DNA from: Chlorobiales bacterium
Lineage (GTDB): Bacteria; Bacteroidota; Chlorobiia; Chlorobiales; Chlorobiaceae
Reading direction: 5' to 3'
DNA: 9,744 bases
Assembly (NCBI GenBank): GCA_022360355.1
Contig: JAKSCY010000233.1
Span: 1-9,744 of the forward strand
Position 1 is the stretch's first letter. Every line of letters starts with the position of its first letter. This document shows positions 7,506 through 9,744 of the stretch, piece by piece. A program made the position numbers and the translations under genes. Under the pieces are notes generated by a model. The model saw only the letters and a list, made by a program, of their open reading frames with translations, searched no databases and was not told the origin of the DNA.

Positions 7506-7554
7506 GGAGGAAGAATCAATGGAAAATCTGATGGGGATTATTGGGTGTACCTGA
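7506..7554 (+). pseudogene. Probable 5' remnant of a NupC-type nucleoside transporter gene
   Basis: GGAGG (7506-7510) lies eight bases before an ATG at 7519. The frame encodes only MENLMGIIGCT and stops at 7552. Such a good ribosome site on an 11-codon frame suggests a truncated gene. The M-x-x-L-x-GIIG opening resembles, from memory, the N-terminus of concentrative nucleoside transporters such as Bacillus NupC, after which a hydrophobic helix should follow. Instead the frame runs into the 3' end of the convergent amidohydrolase-like gene, overlapping its last five codons. It could also be a genuine tiny peptide or chance. The match of nine residues is too short for certainty. Confidence 0.35.
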
Positions 7555-8971
7555 GAAACGCTTGCGGGTTTGCCGTCATCATGCGCGGTTTGATTCCTGT
7601 ATACTGATTAAAATAGTTCCGAAGCCCGATTTTATCTATCATGAGCATTACAAAATCGGTGCCGAACATGAGCCGTTCTTCCACAATCGGATGCCGTGAA
7701 ACAATGGCGTCGATTGCCTGCAGCATATCATCATCAGGGCAAAAGGAAATATCGGCGTACACATGCTTGAACCGGTTCATCAGTCCTATTATCCGGGCTG
7801 TCCAGTTTGTCGGGTCTGCAGACCCCGCTGCGTATTTTTTGATGTCTTCCTGCCCGCCGAAATGAGCGAAATTGATATGTAGTGTATCGAGCCCGTCGCT
7901 CTCGATCACCTCGGTCCAGTTTTCCGGGTTGGCAAAAAACAGGCTTTGCGCTTTTTCTCCTTTTTTAACGGGATGGGTTGCTTCAAACGTTTTTTTGTCA
8001 AAAACAACGGGCACAACGGTGCCGTCTTTTTTTCTGCTCAGCGTCCGGATGTTGCTGCATTGTGACGGGAATCCGCCTGGAGACGTGTGGGCGGTAACGG
8101 GAATGTGGTGCTTGATGCAGAGCTTGTAGATCGGGTACAGATCGGGATGTGAGGGAAGGTAGCCTAACGGGCAGTACAGTTTTACTCCATGGAAACTGCC
8201 GCGGACAACCTGATCCCTGACAAGCTTTTCTATACCGATCCGTCTTGGATCGACAGCCAGAAACGGGAATACGGTATCGGGGTTCTTTTTCCGGAGTGCT
8301 TTCAGTTCTTTCAGATGTTTCTTGTAACCTCTTGTCATTTGTACATTGCCGCCGGACGGCAAGCCTTTTGTTGCCACGGCAGGCATGGCTTCGGCCTTGA
8401 ATGTTGCAATCACGCGATCAAGTTCACGGACAACAGGGAGAGCGCTTTTCGGTGTATACGTTCTGGCAACCGATTTTCGGGCGGCTTGCCGTTTGTATTC
8501 CTCGATGACCATGTTTTTCATCTTTTCGGCAAATTCATCGAACGTTGGGATTTCCCGTTCGGAGACCGATGCCGGAGCAATGGCCGTTTTACGCTCGGCA
8601 GCAGGCAGAGTCTCCAGCCGTGTTTTTCTTTGCTGCCGGGAGCCGTTGTCGAACGCGAAAAAAATATCCATCATGAGCGGTACGGTGATGATCGGCCGTG
8701 ACGGATGCCATTGACTTTTTGCATAACAATCCTGTTCATAATCGTAATTGGCTTGGGGGCTTCTTGCCGCCGTGACAAGAAGCGAGGCGATATACTTTAC
8801 GTAGCCGACAACCTTGCGGGTTGTGACCGCCAAGGCTTTCGCTTTGAGCAGCTCATTGCTTTTGTAAGGGTAATCGCCGTGCAGCAACCTCCATCCGGCT
8901 TCCAGAAGTTCGTTGAATGCAAAGGCTGCATTGAAGAAGTGGCAGTGGACATCGATGTTTCTGTTGTTCAT
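7538..8971 (-). CDS. Amidohydrolase-like metal-dependent hydrolase (Amidohydrolase_2 type)
   Basis: This 477-aa protein carries the signature residues of a metal-dependent TIM-barrel hydrolase: HCH at 9-11 after strand 1 (IDVHCHFF), lysine 264 in FHGVKLYCPLG, histidine 295 in PVTAHTSPGG, histidines 365 and 370 in LHINFAHFGG, and aspartate 439 in MFGTDFV. The family hydrolyses C-N bonds or decarboxylates; the substrate here is unknown. About 200 residues (20-230), rich in K, R and A, separate the first metal motif from the rest of the barrel, which makes it longer than the usual 280-350 aa. No signal peptide is seen. The ATG at 8971 follows a strong GGGGAGGA (8977-8984) five bases away, so the start is secure. 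The upstream minus-strand neighbour is an SDR-type gene 238 bases away, so cotranscription is possible but not shown. The 3' end overlaps the transporter remnant. Confidence 0.88.
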   Translation of the reverse strand: MNNRNIDVHCHFFNAAFAFNELLEAGWRLLHGDYPYKSNELLKAKALAVTTRKVVGYVKYIASLLVTAARSPQANYDYEQDCYAKSQWHPSRPIITVPLMMDIFFAFDNGSRQQRKTRLETLPAAERKTAIAPASVSEREIPTFDEFAEKMKNMVIEEYKRQAARKSVARTYTPKSALPVVRELDRVIATFKAEAMPAVATKGLPSGGNVQMTRGYKKHLKELKALRKKNPDTVFPFLAVDPRRIGIEKLVRDQVVRGSFHGVKLYCPLGYLPSHPDLYPIYKLCIKHHIPVTAHTSPGGFPSQCSNIRTLSRKKDGTVVPVVFDKKTFEATHPVKKGEKAQSLFFANPENWTEVIESDGLDTLHINFAHFGGQEDIKKYAAGSADPTNWTARIIGLMNRFKHVYADISFCPDDDMLQAIDAIVSRHPIVEERLMFGTDFVMLMIDKIGLRNYFNQYTGIKPRMMTANPQAFLRYTQ

Positions 8972-9014
8972 GACAGTCCTCCCCGGGAAAATGTGTTATC
9001 AAGAGTACTGCTGC

Positions 9015-9040
9015 AGAAACACGTGTATGTTTCTTTTTTT
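9015..9040 (+). terminator. Hairpin with T run on the plus strand, terminator candidate without an upstream gene
   Basis: AGAAACA (9015-9021) and TGTTTCT (9028-9034) pair around a six-base loop and are followed by an unbroken T run to 9040. The form is right for plus-strand termination, but no plus-strand gene lies upstream. The stem is A/T-rich and only seven pairs long. It lies in the 5' leader of the amidohydrolase-like gene on the other strand. Confidence 0.4.
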
Positions 9041-9209
9041 ATAAGATACTTGGCTGCTGCCGTTTCCGAAAAATCACTGCAACTATTGGTTTGCGGGGCT
9101 CTTTTGCACTGCCCGGTGATATTGTTATCCGGACCGTGAGTTCATGCCCCATTCATAAATTGAGGTGCCTATAAGTGTTTCTCCGAAAGATGCGGAATGT
9201 GGCTGTGCT

Positions 9210-9744
9210 CTACACTTTTTTTGCCGCCAGTTCGTGGTAGAAGTCCCTGAGATGTTTCGTGCCGGTTGTCGGAGCCACGTTGTCGATCCGGCTGACCGAG
9301 ACAGCAAAGGACATGACGCTCGCCAAGGGTTTGTTGAGGAAGCCTGTGATGAAGAGCGTAGCGTCGCCAATCCATATGGGAATATGTGTGATCCAAGGGT
9401 TTTTGCCAAGGACTTCGAACGCCATAGTGACGGTTTCGTTGAAGGTGTAGATGTCCGGTCCTCCAACGCAGATTTCTCTTTCACTGCTTTCTGCGGCATC
9501 GACACAGACTTTGGCGAGGTCGGCTCCATGGATCGGATTGACATGGTTGGTGCCGTCCCCGAGCAAAAACATGTGCCCTGAACGTGCCATCGAGAAAAAC
9601 ATGCCCATGTCGGAGAAGAAGCCGGTCGGGCGGATGACGGTGGAGGACATGCCGGACGCATGAAGGTCCTCTACAAAACGTTCGTGCGCACTGACGATAT
9701 CGACGTCCATCATCTTTTCGGCGTTGAAGACCGAAACGTAGATG
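9210..9744 (-). CDS. NAD(P)-binding atypical SDR / NmrA-like protein, partial (N-terminus beyond right edge)
   Basis: The open frame enters from the right edge and ends with TAG at 9210, giving 177 visible residues. It starts inside the fold at IYVSVFNAEK, the strand after the cofactor domain core. The usual elements follow: AHERFVEDLHASGMSSTVIRPTGFFSDMG (helix, strand and the RPTGF motif of extended or atypical SDRs), HVNPIHGADLAKVCVDA (the IxxxDLA motif) and EICVGGPDIYTFNETV. A C-terminal hydrophobic region (HIPIWIGDATLFITGFLNKPLASVMSFA) completes the substrate domain, as in COG0702-type NmrA/HSCARG-like proteins. The glycine-rich nucleotide motif should lie beyond the window. The substrate is unknown, and redox enzymes of (bacterio)chlorophyll or quinone pathways share this fold. 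The methionine at 9713 is internal, because coding continues upstream in frame without a stop. Confidence 0.87.
   Translation of the reverse strand, partial: IYVSVFNAEKMMDVDIVSAHERFVEDLHASGMSSTVIRPTGFFSDMGMFFSMARSGHMFLLGDGTNHVNPIHGADLAKVCVDAAESSEREICVGGPDIYTFNETVTMAFEVLGKNPWITHIPIWIGDATLFITGFLNKPLASVMSFAVSVSRIDNVAPTTGTKHLRDFYHELAAKKV

Larger units (their letters stand above)
7153..7537. other. 385-base region without a convincing complete gene
   Basis: Short frames here (for example 7179-7370 on the plus strand) have no ribosome site or family resemblance. The region holds the leader of the inhibitor gene, three exact copies of AACAGTAA or its complement, an inverted repeat at 7354-7379, an A/T-rich stretch at 7380-7500, and at its right end a strong ribosome site with a cut-short reading frame. 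Confidence 0.6.

Noticed and set aside
9110..9139. Bulged hairpin with CCGG arms downstream of the SDR-like gene
   Set aside because: It has a two-base bulge, no T run, and lies about 70 bases after the stop, so it does not support a terminator call.
9125..9661. 178-codon minus-strand frame overlapping the SDR-like gene
   Set aside because: It is a shifted-frame shadow. The other frame gives the coherent SDR sequence and continues to the window edge.

Overview
This 9.7 kb window looks like a chromosomal segment of a bacterium from the green sulfur bacterial lineage (Chlorobiota). That placement is an inference from the style of the proteins: long-LID adenylate kinase, divergent PriA and RlmN, a DoxX-family protein, a HTH_34-type winged-helix protein, and an unassigned 244-aa protein between rlmN and adk. 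No rRNA or other marker is present to confirm it. No tRNA, rRNA, CRISPR array, insertion sequence or prophage gene was seen.

Layout. Positions 1-6319 are a housekeeping block, all on the minus strand. Read in transcription order it runs rlmN (23S rRNA/tRNA methyltransferase), a protein of unknown function with a Lys/Ala-rich tail, adk, an intrinsic terminator, priA (replication restart helicase), a gap carrying degenerate heptanucleotide repeats, a DoxX-family membrane protein, and the start of a TPR-type exported protein that runs off the left edge. rlmN, the unknown gene and adk have gaps of 21-30 bases and probably form one operon that ends at the hairpin before priA.

Positions 6320-9744 look more accessory. 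A plus-strand winged-helix regulator starts divergently from rlmN, with a palindrome just before it. It converges on a small minus-strand gene for a chagasin-like (MEROPS I42) cysteine protease inhibitor with no signal peptide. A 385-base gap without a convincing gene follows; it holds three exact copies of an 8-mer and other inverted repeats. At its right end a strong ribosome binding site and ATG open an 11-codon frame that looks like the cut-off 5' end of a NupC-type nucleoside transporter gene. That frame overlaps the 3' end of a large minus-strand amidohydrolase-like gene, which suggests a recombination junction. The window ends inside a minus-strand gene for an atypical SDR (NmrA-like) NAD(P)-binding protein.

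The core genes serve nucleotide balance, rRNA modification and fork restart and are ordinary. The regions most worth a second look are the inhibitor with its upstream repeat cluster, the probable gene remnant at 7519-7554, and the heptamer array at about 1190-1266. I found no convincing multi-gene novel system.
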